A model generated the notes under the pieces. The model saw only the letters and a program-made list of their open reading frames with translations, was not told where the DNA came from and made no database searches. A DNA stretch of 64,000 bases. Origin: Candidatus Magasanikiibacteriota bacterium. GTDB lineage: Bacteria > Patescibacteria > ABY1 > Magasanikbacterales > 2-02-FULL-50-9b. The stretch is from assembly GCA_903893485.1 (NCBI GenBank), contig CAITMK010000012.1:89262-153261 (forward strand), given 5' to 3'. Made by a program: the position numbers and the translations under genes. Shown piece after piece: positions 7,030-14,324 of this stretch. Position 1 is the stretch's first letter; every line of letters begins with the position of its first letter.

Positions 7030-9168
7030 ATGAAGTTCAACTTAGTATTTTCGAATTTATTTTTTGCGATTGCCGTGTCCGCCATTTGTTTTTTTGCCGC
7101 GCCAACAAAAACATTTGCAGCGGGCGAATTTAAAACAACGTGGAAATCTGATAATCCAGGAACATCGGCAAGTAATCAAATCACAATTCCAACCATTGTT
7201 GGACCTGCTTATAATTATCATGTTGATTGGGGAGATACAACCGCGAGCTCAACTGTAACCGGAACGGTGACGCACACCTATGCCGCACCGGGCACCTATC
7301 ATGTTGCAATTACCGGAACATTTCCTGTAATTCAATTTGCAGACGCGGGCGATGCACAAAAACTTTTGTCTGTGGATCAATGGGGGACAAATGTGTGGGG
7401 TTCAATGTACGATGCTTTTTTTGGCTGCACCAATCTACACATTCTGGCAACTGACGCACCAAATCTTTCAGTCGCGGGCGACATGACATACATGCTGCGC
7501 GGCACCGCGGTGTCAACAGAAGATTTAAGTAGTTGGGATGTCAGCCATATCAGCGCCATGATCGGCACATTTCAAGATACCTTATTTAATGGAAACATTA
7601 CCACGTGGAATACTGGCGCGGTTACCGACATGACTGGATTATTTTATAACGACTCAGCTTTTAATCAGGATATTGGGAATTGGAATGTCGGTGCGGTTAC
7701 CGGCATGAGCGCCATGTTTTATTCGGCATCAAGTTTTAATCAGAATCTTTCGCTGTGGAATGTGGTGAATGTTACCAACATGAATGGTATGTTCAGAAAC
7801 GCGAACGGATTTAATGGCACACTGGCGTGGGGAAATAAAACCGCGCACGTCACCGATATGAGCGCGATGTTTTTAGCAGCTTACGCTTTTAATCAAGACA
7901 TTAGCGGTTGGGACACGCGCGCCGTTACCAGTATGACTGATATGTTTGCGTACGCCTATGATTTTAACCAAAATATTGGCTTGTGGAATGTGGGTGCGGT
8001 AACTGACATGGGTACGATGTTGTATCATGCAACATCATTTAATTACAGCCTGAGCAATTGGGATGTGAGCCACGTGACTAACATGCTTTCAATGCTTCAA
8101 GGCTGCACCGCGTTTAATAGTGCGGTGTCGTGGGGAAGTAAAGTTTCGCACGTCACCAATTTTGAGGGAATGTTTACCGATGACACGTCATTTAATCAAG
8201 ATGTCAGTGGTTGGGACGTGAGCGGTGCAACAGATTTGGCATATGCATTTACTGGCACCGCGTTTAATCAAAATCTTTCGCCATGGAATGTTGCAAACGT
8301 AACCACCATGGATAATATTTTTACAAGCAGCGCGCTTTCCACCACCAATTACGATGCAATTTTGGCAGCGTGGTCCGCGGAAACATTGCAATCAAATGTT
8401 CTTTTTAGTGCGGGAAGTGCAACGTATTGTGCGGCTCGCGCAGGGCACGCGCGACTGCTTTCAAATTTTAGTTGGACAATTACCGATGGTGGGATCAATC
8501 CAACCTGTCGAACGATAACTTACACTGCTAGTGCAAATGGCAGCGTGACTGGCACCGCGACCCAATATTTAGAAAATGGTTTTACCTCGGCTAGTGTAAC
8601 CGCAGTGCCAAATACGGGATATCGTTTTTTAAGTTGGTCTGATGGTCAATCGCAAAACCCGCGAACGGATGCAAATGTAACAAGTGATATTGCGGTCTCG
8701 GCAAATTTTTTGGCGCAAACCGTGTCAACGGGGAATACGATTTATTATAATGGATGCGCAGATCCAAAAGCATTAAATTATGATCCAATGGCCAGAAATA
8801 TTTCGACCATGTGTATGTATGCGCATACAGAAAATCCAGTAACTGTTTTGCAAAAAACAACTGATTTAATTGCACCAAAAACCGAAATCGAAAAACCAGT
8901 TTTTGATTTTTCAAAAATAAAAAAACTGACCAAAGATTTAAAATTTGGAATGACCAGCGCAGAAATTAAAACAGTGCAAGATTTTTTGATTGCACAAAAT
9001 AAAGGTGCGATGGCACAGCAATTAAAGACGCACGGCACAACAAATTATTTTGGTGCGTTAACTAAATCCGCACTTGCTGAATGGCAAAAAGCGTGTGGTA
9101 TTATGCCAGCAGTTGGAAATTTTGGAGCACTTACCAGAAACTATATTAAATTGCTTAGCGCGTCATAA
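7030..9168 (+). CDS. Secreted BspA-like (DUF285) surface protein with wall-binding C-terminus
   Basis: 712 residues. A signal peptide (1-31, ending KTFAAGE) is followed by a PKD-like segment (about 45-110, VDWGDTTASSTVTGTVTHTY). Residues 120-455 hold about 12 DUF285 repeats of 24-40 residues, each containing FNQDIxxWNVxxVTxMxxMF or a close variant. At 496-562 is an InlB-type beta repeat (GYRFLSWSDGQSQ). A short cysteine motif (CADPKALNYDP...CMY) and a peptidoglycan-binding module (about 640-712, FLIAQNKG...GNFGALTRNYIKLL) complete the protein. DUF285 proteins are surface leucine-rich-repeat adhesins. The C-terminal module recurs in the 17073 gene, so a shared anchoring mode is likely. Confidence 0.88.
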   Translation: MKFNLVFSNLFFAIAVSAICFFAAPTKTFAAGEFKTTWKSDNPGTSASNQITIPTIVGPAYNYHVDWGDTTASSTVTGTVTHTYAAPGTYHVAITGTFPVIQFADAGDAQKLLSVDQWGTNVWGSMYDAFFGCTNLHILATDAPNLSVAGDMTYMLRGTAVSTEDLSSWDVSHISAMIGTFQDTLFNGNITTWNTGAVTDMTGLFYNDSAFNQDIGNWNVGAVTGMSAMFYSASSFNQNLSLWNVVNVTNMNGMFRNANGFNGTLAWGNKTAHVTDMSAMFLAAYAFNQDISGWDTRAVTSMTDMFAYAYDFNQNIGLWNVGAVTDMGTMLYHATSFNYSLSNWDVSHVTNMLSMLQGCTAFNSAVSWGSKVSHVTNFEGMFTDDTSFNQDVSGWDVSGATDLAYAFTGTAFNQNLSPWNVANVTTMDNIFTSSALSTTNYDAILAAWSAETLQSNVLFSAGSATYCAARAGHARLLSNFSWTITDGGINPTCRTITYTASANGSVTGTATQYLENGFTSASVTAVPNTGYRFLSWSDGQSQNPRTDANVTSDIAVSANFLAQTVSTGNTIYYNGCADPKALNYDPMARNISTMCMYAHTENPVTVLQKTTDLIAPKTEIEKPVFDFSKIKKLTKDLKFGMTSAEIKTVQDFLIAQNKGAMAQQLKTHGTTNYFGALTKSALAEWQKACGIMPAVGNFGALTRNYIKLLSAS

Positions 9169-9170
9169 TA

Positions 9171-9214
9171 AAAAAATACCTACCCGACGTGCCTTACGGG
9201 GCTCGTGGGGTAGG
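9171..9214 (-). terminator. Terminator of the minus-strand 9247-9903 gene
   Basis: On the minus strand CCTACCC...GGGTAGG closes a hairpin that is followed by TATTTTTTTATT. It abuts the stop of the convergent DUF285 gene. In the plus direction no T-run follows, so it serves only the minus gene well. Confidence 0.85.
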
Positions 9215-9246
9215 GTTTGAAACTGCTGTGTCCGGCCGAAGTTCGG

Positions 9247-9903
9247 CTAGATCGCGGCAGCCGTCGTGGTGATGCGGCCGTGCTGGTCAGCCAAGGTGCG
9301 CGCGAGCATCAGGTCCGGGATCTTGGGGAACTGGGGTTCCCAATACCACCACTGATTGCTCGTGGGCATCGGGCCGTGGCGATGCGCCAGCTTGTGGAAC
9401 ACCTGCTGCAGGATGCGGGGCTGCATGCTCGTGAGACCTGCCAGCATGATGCGCTTGAAGTATTGCCGCTCCATGATTGCAGTCGTCTTGAGCACCTGAG
9501 TCCAGCCGAAGTAGGGCGCCAGCTGCCGCGCGGCACTGCACATCTCGAGCGAGTCAAAGATCTTCGCGTCGGTGAGGCGTTCGTCGGACCGGCAGATCAT
9601 CAGCGTTTCGCGGATGTTGTCCGCGGCCGGCTGCACCTGCTCCATGATCGCATTTTCAATCTCGGACCGCTCATTCGGCAGAATGCCGGTGGTGCAGATG
9701 TGGATCTGCGACGGCGTGCACTGGTAGGCCACGTGCCGCAGCAGCAGGTTCCCCAGCGCGAACGCCATGCGCTTGCGCGACTTGGAACCGGGCTGTTTGT
9801 AGGAAAACGCGGCCATCATCGCCAGGAAACTCTCCAAGGTCGTTTGACCCATGTCGGTTTCCATCTCTTCTGCAATCGCCGGAAGTGCCAAAGTTTTTTT
9901 CAT
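9247..9903 (-). CDS. Orphan protein, 218 aa (GC-rich cassette)
   Basis: Not recognised. It is a soluble, mainly helical protein with several methionines and a run of aromatic residues near the C-terminus (QWWYWEPQFPKIPD). The middle (LMICRSDERLTDAKIFDSLE) has no catalytic signature I can name. TGGAG lies eight bases before ATG 9903. The gene has its own promoter (9974-9946) and terminator (9214-9171) and therefore stands alone. Codons are G/C-ending, in contrast to the DUF285 and aminotransferase genes on either side. Confidence 0.75.
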   Translation of the reverse strand: MKKTLALPAIAEEMETDMGQTTLESFLAMMAAFSYKQPGSKSRKRMAFALGNLLLRHVAYQCTPSQIHICTTGILPNERSEIENAIMEQVQPAADNIRETLMICRSDERLTDAKIFDSLEMCSAARQLAPYFGWTQVLKTTAIMERQYFKRIMLAGLTSMQPRILQQVFHKLAHRHGPMPTSNQWWYWEPQFPKIPDLMLARTLADQHGRITTTAAAI

Positions 9904-9945
9904 TAACTGTCTCCAAAGTAGGCCAAATCAAGCGGCCCGATCATC

Positions 9946-9974
9946 AAGATACACGAAACATGCTAAAATGTCAA
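9946..9974 (-). promoter_or_regulatory. Promoter of the 9247-9903 orphan gene
   Basis: Minus strand: TTGACA (9974-9969), a 17-base spacer, then TATCTT (9951-9946). The same boxes occur in the promoter of the 5799 cassette. Confidence 0.8.
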
Positions 9975-10017
9975 TGGTCGCGTGGTATGACAGGTAATTC
10001 AGATATCTCACTTCATT

Positions 10018-11031
10018 ATGCAAAAAATTTTCAACCGCAACGAAACTTTATACGGCCCAGCACCCGCTGCGGTTGCAGCAATTAAAAACTTAAATCGCGA
10101 ACACATTTTTCAGTATATTAATGGGTATCACACCTCTATTTTAATTCCGGCGCTGGCCAAAAAATTTACTATTCCGGAAGCGCAAATTATTACCAGCTAC
10201 GGCAGTGAAAATTTTTTGGAAACCGTTTTTAATAGTTTGCGTGCCGGGGAAGACGAAGTTTTGACGCATCAATTCCATTACATTTATTACGAAAAATATT
10301 TGGCGTTTCGCGGCGTGAAATTGCATGAATTTAAATTGGTGCAAAAGCCCAGCGAATTTTTGTTTGATATCACCGATTGCATTGCGCAAATAAAAAAAAT
10401 AAAACCAAAATTAGTTTTACTCACGTCACCGAATAATCCAACAGGGAATTCGATCACGCCCGACGATTTGGAAAAAATTTTGGCTGCCGCACCACCAACA
10501 ACACTTGTAATTGTTGATGAAGCCTATTACGGATTAAACGCGGCATACCCAGAAAAAAAGTTTTTGGCGCTGCTGGCGAAATATCCAAATCTTGCGTACG
10601 GTCGCACGTTTTCTAAACTCTACGCACTTGCAGGTTTACGCGTGGCGTACGCACTGTGCGGCACAAATGTTAAAAATTTACTGCGCTATCAAACGCATTA
10701 TTTGGGCATGAGTCGCATTTTGGAGCAGGTTGCAGTTGCCGCGCTTGATGCAAAACCATACTACAAAAAATTAGCAGCTGCTTACGCCAAAGACCGCGCG
10801 CAATTTATTCGCGCGGTAAACAAATTAAAAAATTTCCACGCATTTACATCCGACGCCAGTTTTGTTTTGATTCATGTCGATGCAAAAATTTTGCCAACGT
10901 TTGTTGCAACAACACAAAAAGCATCTTTTTTAATTTCAAAGCCGGTCACGGAAAATTTATACCGCATTTCGCTGGATCCAAAAAAATACACCAAACAATT
11001 TATCGCACTCCTCAAAAAAATTGACGCATGA
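10018..11031 (+). CDS. Class I/II PLP aminotransferase, HisC-like
   Basis: 337 residues with the fold-type I aminotransferase signature: SPNNPTGN (137-144), VDEAYYG with the pyridine-binding Asp167, and RTFSKLYALAGLRVAY with the PLP lysine K200 and the substrate-carboxylate arginine R208. It is closest in form to histidinol-phosphate aminotransferase, but no other histidine-pathway gene is nearby. The true amino donor or acceptor is therefore open, and the name HisC should not be transferred without a search. No Shine-Dalgarno is visible; the ATG at 10018 begins the conserved N-terminal strand. Confidence 0.9.
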   Translation: MQKIFNRNETLYGPAPAAVAAIKNLNREHIFQYINGYHTSILIPALAKKFTIPEAQIITSYGSENFLETVFNSLRAGEDEVLTHQFHYIYYEKYLAFRGVKLHEFKLVQKPSEFLFDITDCIAQIKKIKPKLVLLTSPNNPTGNSITPDDLEKILAAAPPTTLVIVDEAYYGLNAAYPEKKFLALLAKYPNLAYGRTFSKLYALAGLRVAYALCGTNVKNLLRYQTHYLGMSRILEQVAVAALDAKPYYKKLAAAYAKDRAQFIRAVNKLKNFHAFTSDASFVLIHVDAKILPTFVATTQKASFLISKPVTENLYRISLDPKKYTKQFIALLKKIDA

Positions 11032-11037
11032 TATAGT
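11032..11037 (+). promoter_or_regulatory. Probable -10 box of the 11092 cassette
   Basis: TATAGT at 11032-11037 is preceded by TGA, giving an extended -10. The stop codon of the aminotransferase gene overlaps it. A clear -35 at 17 bases is lacking. Confidence 0.45.
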
Positions 11038-11091
11038 AAATCGAGTGCTGGTTCATCCACATCAAGCAGCCCATACTAAAGGAGGTGGGAG

Positions 11092-11286
11092 ATGCTGAGA
11101 GTGTATGTAACGTCCAAGGGCGAAGGGCTTTTGCAAGTCGAATTGCGTCTCATCGCGCAGCTCCGTGTGCAGGAACTCGAGGCAAAACTCGGGAAACTGT
11201 CGCATCGGAATCGCGAAGCAGAGATCGAGCGCGAAATTCGAAGGCTCCGTCGAGAACGCTATCTTAATAAGGAGGTAAAGCCGTGA
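11092..11286 (+). CDS. Small basic helical orphan, 64 aa (GC-rich cassette)
   Basis: Not recognised. It is a 64-residue basic protein. Residues 20-60 (IAQLRVQELEAKLGKLSHRN and EIRRLRRERY) fit an amphipathic helix or short coiled coil, possibly nucleic-acid binding by charge alone. AAGGAGGTGGGAG directly precedes the ATG, the strongest ribosome site in the window. A long perfect hairpin follows at 11302-11335. A second AAGGAGGT occurs inside the last codons, which may be chance. Codons are G/C-ending. As a one-gene unit it belongs with the other cassettes. Confidence 0.7.
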   Translation: MLRVYVTSKGEGLLQVELRLIAQLRVQELEAKLGKLSHRNREAEIEREIRRLRRERYLNKEVKP

Positions 11287-11301
11287 TATCAAACCGGCGT
11301 C

Positions 11302-11345
11302 GGTGTGGTGCGCTCGCAGCTGCGCGCACCACACCATTTATATTG
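11302..11345 (+). terminator. Terminator-like hairpin after the 11092 gene
   Basis: A perfect 12-bp stem (GGTGTGGTGCGC / GCGCACCACACC) with a 10-base loop is followed by ATTTATATT. The T-tract is poor compared with the other cassettes. Confidence 0.7.
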
Positions 11346-11371
11346 CCAAAAAATGCCTAATGCGCTACTAT
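11343..11371 (+). promoter_or_regulatory. argS promoter
   Basis: TTGCCA (11343-11348), a 17-base spacer and TACTAT (11366-11371). The ATG at 11379 follows after 7 bases, so the argS message is predicted to be leaderless. Confidence 0.6.
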
Positions 11372-11378
11372 TACGCAT

Positions 11379-13055
11379 ATGATTACCGCGGTAATTGCTG
11401 CAATTAAACAAGCGCTTTTGGCGCAGGGAGTCCCTGAGCCTATTTTAGATAAGGCTGTTTTTTCTGAACCACCAAATCCAGCGCTTGGCGATTTGGCTGT
11501 TGCCGCGTTTCCGTTTGCAGCTTTTTGGTTTTGTGCGCCACCCGAAGCCGCACATAAACTTGCAGAAATTATCCGTGGCTCACACAATGCGATTTTTGAA
11601 ATCACGGTTACGGGCCCGTACGTAAATATCAAATTACAAACCGCTGCCATTGTTCATGCAGCAACTCATTTCAAACCAGAAAAAATTCGCCCGCGCCCCG
11701 CGATCATGTTTGAATATTCGCAGCCAAATACGCACAAAGAATATCACATCGGGCATTTGCGCAACGCGTGTTTTGGTGCGGCGTTAGTTGCGCTTTGGCG
11801 TGCGGCTGGCCAAAATATTATTCCGGTTACTTACAACAACGATGTTGGCGCGCACGTTGCAAAAACCCTGTGGGCATACAAAAAATTTCATGCTGGCGAA
11901 AAACCACCAACCGAAAAGGGTCGATGGCTTGCGGGCATGTATGTTGAGGCGACACGTGCACTCGAAGAAAATCCAGATTATAAAGAAGAAGTGAGCGATG
12001 TCTTGCGCGCACTCGAAGCGCACGATCCAGAGTGGTACAAACTATGGAAGGAAACGCGTGGCTGGTCACTCGATCAGTTTCATGCGATTTATAAAAAATT
12101 GGATTTAAAATTTAAGCACACGTTTAACGAAAGCGCGATTAAAGAACGTGGTCATGCAATGGTTGATGATTTGCTGCGCCGCGGCATTGCAAAAAAATCG
12201 CAGGGCGCAATCATCATGGATTTTGAAGAACAAAATAAAGGTGTTTTAATTTTGCGTAAATCAGATGGCGCAGGGAATTATACAACTTCAGATTTAGCGC
12301 TCGCCGAAGAAAAATTTCGTCGCTTCAAATTAGATTCATCGCTCGTGGTAACCGATAAACGCCAGTCGTTATATTTTGAACAGCTTTTCATGACCCTGCA
12401 TGCGTACGGTTTTAAGCAGCACTTAAAACATTTGGATTACGAATTGGTGACGCTTCCCGAAGGTGCCATGAGTAGCCGCAAGGGTAATGTGATATTATTT
12501 GAATCGCTTTACGAAGAAGTTTTAGCGCATGCGATTGCAGAAACCACGCAGCGCCACGCAGATTGGTCAGCTAAAAAAGTTGCTAAAGTTGCCGAAGCAT
12601 TAACGATTGGCGCGATTAAATTTACCATGGTGCGCGCGTCGCCGCTCAAGGTTATTGTGTTCGATAAAACCGAAGCGTTAAGTTTCGACGGCTATACCGC
12701 GCCATATTTGCAATACACCGTGGCGCGTATCAACAGCATTTTTAAAAAAGCAAAACTCACGCGCCCACGCGCGGCCGCAACTTTTGCATGGACCGATGCT
12801 GAACGAGCGCTTTGGATGCTCATGGCTCGCTTGCCCGATGTAATCGAACGCGCCGCCACCGACGACGATCCATCGCATGTGGCACGTTACTGTTTTGAAT
12901 TGGCCAAGGCATTCTCGAGCTTCTATGAAACACATAAAGTACTCGATGACGACAAAACCATTCGCGCCGCACGTTTGCTCCTTGTTAAATCAACCCAAAA
13001 AACACTCCAAGTTGGCCTTAAATTACTTGGTTTGCCCGTAATAACCGAAATGTGA
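11379..13055 (+). CDS. argS: Arginyl-tRNA synthetase
   Basis: 558 residues. A class I synthetase that attaches arginine to tRNA-Arg. An N-terminal Add1-like domain (1-100) precedes the catalytic core with HIGH at 123-126 (EYHIGHLRN). The KMSK position is replaced by the MSSRKGN form at about 365-371, as is usual in ArgRS. The C-terminal 130 residues form the helical DALR anticodon-binding domain (YLQYTVARINSI...). Length is normal. There is no ribosome site, and the promoter TTGCCA-17-TACTAT ends 7 bases before ATG. The bactofilin gene follows after 13 bases. Confidence 0.96.
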   Translation: MITAVIAAIKQALLAQGVPEPILDKAVFSEPPNPALGDLAVAAFPFAAFWFCAPPEAAHKLAEIIRGSHNAIFEITVTGPYVNIKLQTAAIVHAATHFKPEKIRPRPAIMFEYSQPNTHKEYHIGHLRNACFGAALVALWRAAGQNIIPVTYNNDVGAHVAKTLWAYKKFHAGEKPPTEKGRWLAGMYVEATRALEENPDYKEEVSDVLRALEAHDPEWYKLWKETRGWSLDQFHAIYKKLDLKFKHTFNESAIKERGHAMVDDLLRRGIAKKSQGAIIMDFEEQNKGVLILRKSDGAGNYTTSDLALAEEKFRRFKLDSSLVVTDKRQSLYFEQLFMTLHAYGFKQHLKHLDYELVTLPEGAMSSRKGNVILFESLYEEVLAHAIAETTQRHADWSAKKVAKVAEALTIGAIKFTMVRASPLKVIVFDKTEALSFDGYTAPYLQYTVARINSIFKKAKLTRPRAAATFAWTDAERALWMLMARLPDVIERAATDDDPSHVARYCFELAKAFSSFYETHKVLDDDKTIRAARLLLVKSTQKTLQVGLKLLGLPVITEM

Positions 13056-13061
13056 TACCAT
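13053..13061 (+). promoter_or_regulatory. Extended -10 promoter of the bactofilin gene
   Basis: TGATACCAT overlaps the stop of argS and ends 7 bases before ATG 13069; no Shine-Dalgarno. The match to TATNNT is imperfect. Confidence 0.4.
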
Positions 13062-13068
13062 CTTTCAT

Positions 13069-13506
13069 ATGGCTTTTAACAATGATATGCAAACAACTCC
13101 TCACGAAGTCGAAACAATTGTCGGTCCAAGCGTTAAAGTCGAAGGTGATTTTAACTCGCAGGGCAATGTTCTGATTCAGGGTGTAGTTTCCGGTAACGTC
13201 AAAACAGAAAAATATTTACAAGTTGAAGAAGGCGCACGCATTAATGCAAATGTTCAGGCTGAAAGTTGCAAAATCTCGGGCGAAGTTCATGGTAATATTC
13301 GTGCGAAAACAAGTTTAGAACTTACCCCAACCGCACACGTTGTTGGTGATATTGAAGCAAAAACATTGATTATTTCACCAGGCGCAATTTTGCACGGTAA
13401 ATGCAGCATGCTTGCCGGCGCCGATGTAGACGGCAAAAAAGGCAAACGCAAAGGCGATGATGCGTATGCAATGCCACGTTCTTTGGAAGATGAGTCAGGC
13501 GCATAA
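13069..13506 (+). CDS. Bactofilin (DUF583) cytoskeletal protein
   Basis: 145 residues. Residues 18-120 are a bactofilin beta-helix: GPSVKVEGDFNSQGNVLIQG and later turns such as SGEVHGNIRAKTSLELTP, with hydrophobic residues repeating about every 5-6 positions. Bactofilins polymerise without nucleotide into filaments that shape the cell or place wall enzymes and stalks. The C-terminal 25 residues are a lysine-rich disordered tail (KKGKRKGDD). Length and tail arrangement are typical. It lies between argS and a DAGK-like gene. Confidence 0.9.
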   Translation: MAFNNDMQTTPHEVETIVGPSVKVEGDFNSQGNVLIQGVVSGNVKTEKYLQVEEGARINANVQAESCKISGEVHGNIRAKTSLELTPTAHVVGDIEAKTLIISPGAILHGKCSMLAGADVDGKKGKRKGDDAYAMPRSLEDESGA

Positions 13507-13548
13507 TTTTGCGCGCAATTAGCCGCGGCCACACGCCCGGCCTTCCTT

Positions 13549-14307
13549 ATGTATCTGTATTTGTATGATTCGCTCCTCAAAGAGCGCCAGTACACGGCCG
13601 CTTTGAGCAATTTGGAAACCCAATTGCTTGATCTTGGAATTTCTGGAAAAATCGTACGACTTACGTCACTGTTGTCGCCGCGTCAAATTATCCAAGAAGA
13701 AATTCGCCGTAGCAAAGATTTAAAAACGGTAATTGTGGTGGGTGACGACACTGTGTTCACTAAAATTGTTCAATACGCTGCGGATTTACCGGTTACGTTT
13801 GGGTGGGTGCCAATTGGTCCAAAAACAGAATTGGCCACCCGATTTGGATTGCCCTATGGCGCCGCATGTGCGCCGATTTTGTCTCGCCGCCGCCTCATGA
13901 GTGTGGATGTTGGTCAATTTAATCAATATTTTTTCATTGATTATTGCACCGTGCCGCTCTGTCACGTTACCATGGTGATCGACAATACCATCACGATTTC
14001 TGCAACCGAAGAAAAAATGAGTTGTCATGTGTGGAATATGGCGTCTCCAAAAAAAGGCGAGATGCCGCCCGGATATACGCCAATGCCCGATGATGGTCAG
14101 CTTGAAATTGTGCTGCAGCCAATTGCTAAAAAATCTTTTTTTGGTTCAACGATTGCACCAGCAAGTATTTTTCCATTCACCGAAGTTAAAATGAAATTGG
14201 AAAAAACAACGCCAATCGAAATTGACGGGCACACGGTTAAAGAAAATCAAATCACACTCCGCGTTTCCCCGCAGCCGTTAAAATTGATTGTGGGTAAGGC
14301 GGTCTAG
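13549..14307 (+). CDS. Diacylglycerol/lipid kinase-like protein with altered GGDGT
   Basis: 252 residues with the two-domain layout of the DagK/YegS/NAD-kinase superfamily. The ATP-binding GGDGT is replaced by VGDDTVFTKIV (about 66-76), and the second motif is PIGPKTELATRFGLP (about 88-102). The C-terminus (IEIDGHTVKENQITLRVSPQ) matches the DagK beta-sandwich end. Family members phosphorylate diacylglycerol or related lipids at the membrane face. The degenerate first glycine motif makes activity uncertain; it could be a lipid-binding pseudo-kinase. The start follows bactofilin by 42 bases. Confidence 0.7.
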   Translation: MYLYLYDSLLKERQYTAALSNLETQLLDLGISGKIVRLTSLLSPRQIIQEEIRRSKDLKTVIVVGDDTVFTKIVQYAADLPVTFGWVPIGPKTELATRFGLPYGAACAPILSRRRLMSVDVGQFNQYFFIDYCTVPLCHVTMVIDNTITISATEEKMSCHVWNMASPKKGEMPPGYTPMPDDGQLEIVLQPIAKKSFFGSTIAPASIFPFTEVKMKLEKTTPIEIDGHTVKENQITLRVSPQPLKLIVGKAV

Positions 14308-14309
14308 CA

Positions 14310-14318
14310 TGATATACT
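14310..14318 (+). promoter_or_regulatory. Extended -10 promoter of the 14325 gene
   Basis: TGATATACT ends 6 bases before ATG 14325, so the transcript would begin at the start codon. Confidence 0.55.
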
Positions 14319-14324
14319 GAGGGC

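Noticed and set aside
9217..9906. Plus-strand 229-codon ORF at 9217-9906
   Set aside because: Antisense shadow of the 9247-9903 gene. It lacks a ribosome site and starts within the terminator region.
11270..11360. Second AAGGAGGT followed by GTG (about 11283) as a start for another small gene
   Set aside because: The resulting reading frame of about 24 codons runs straight through the terminator hairpin.
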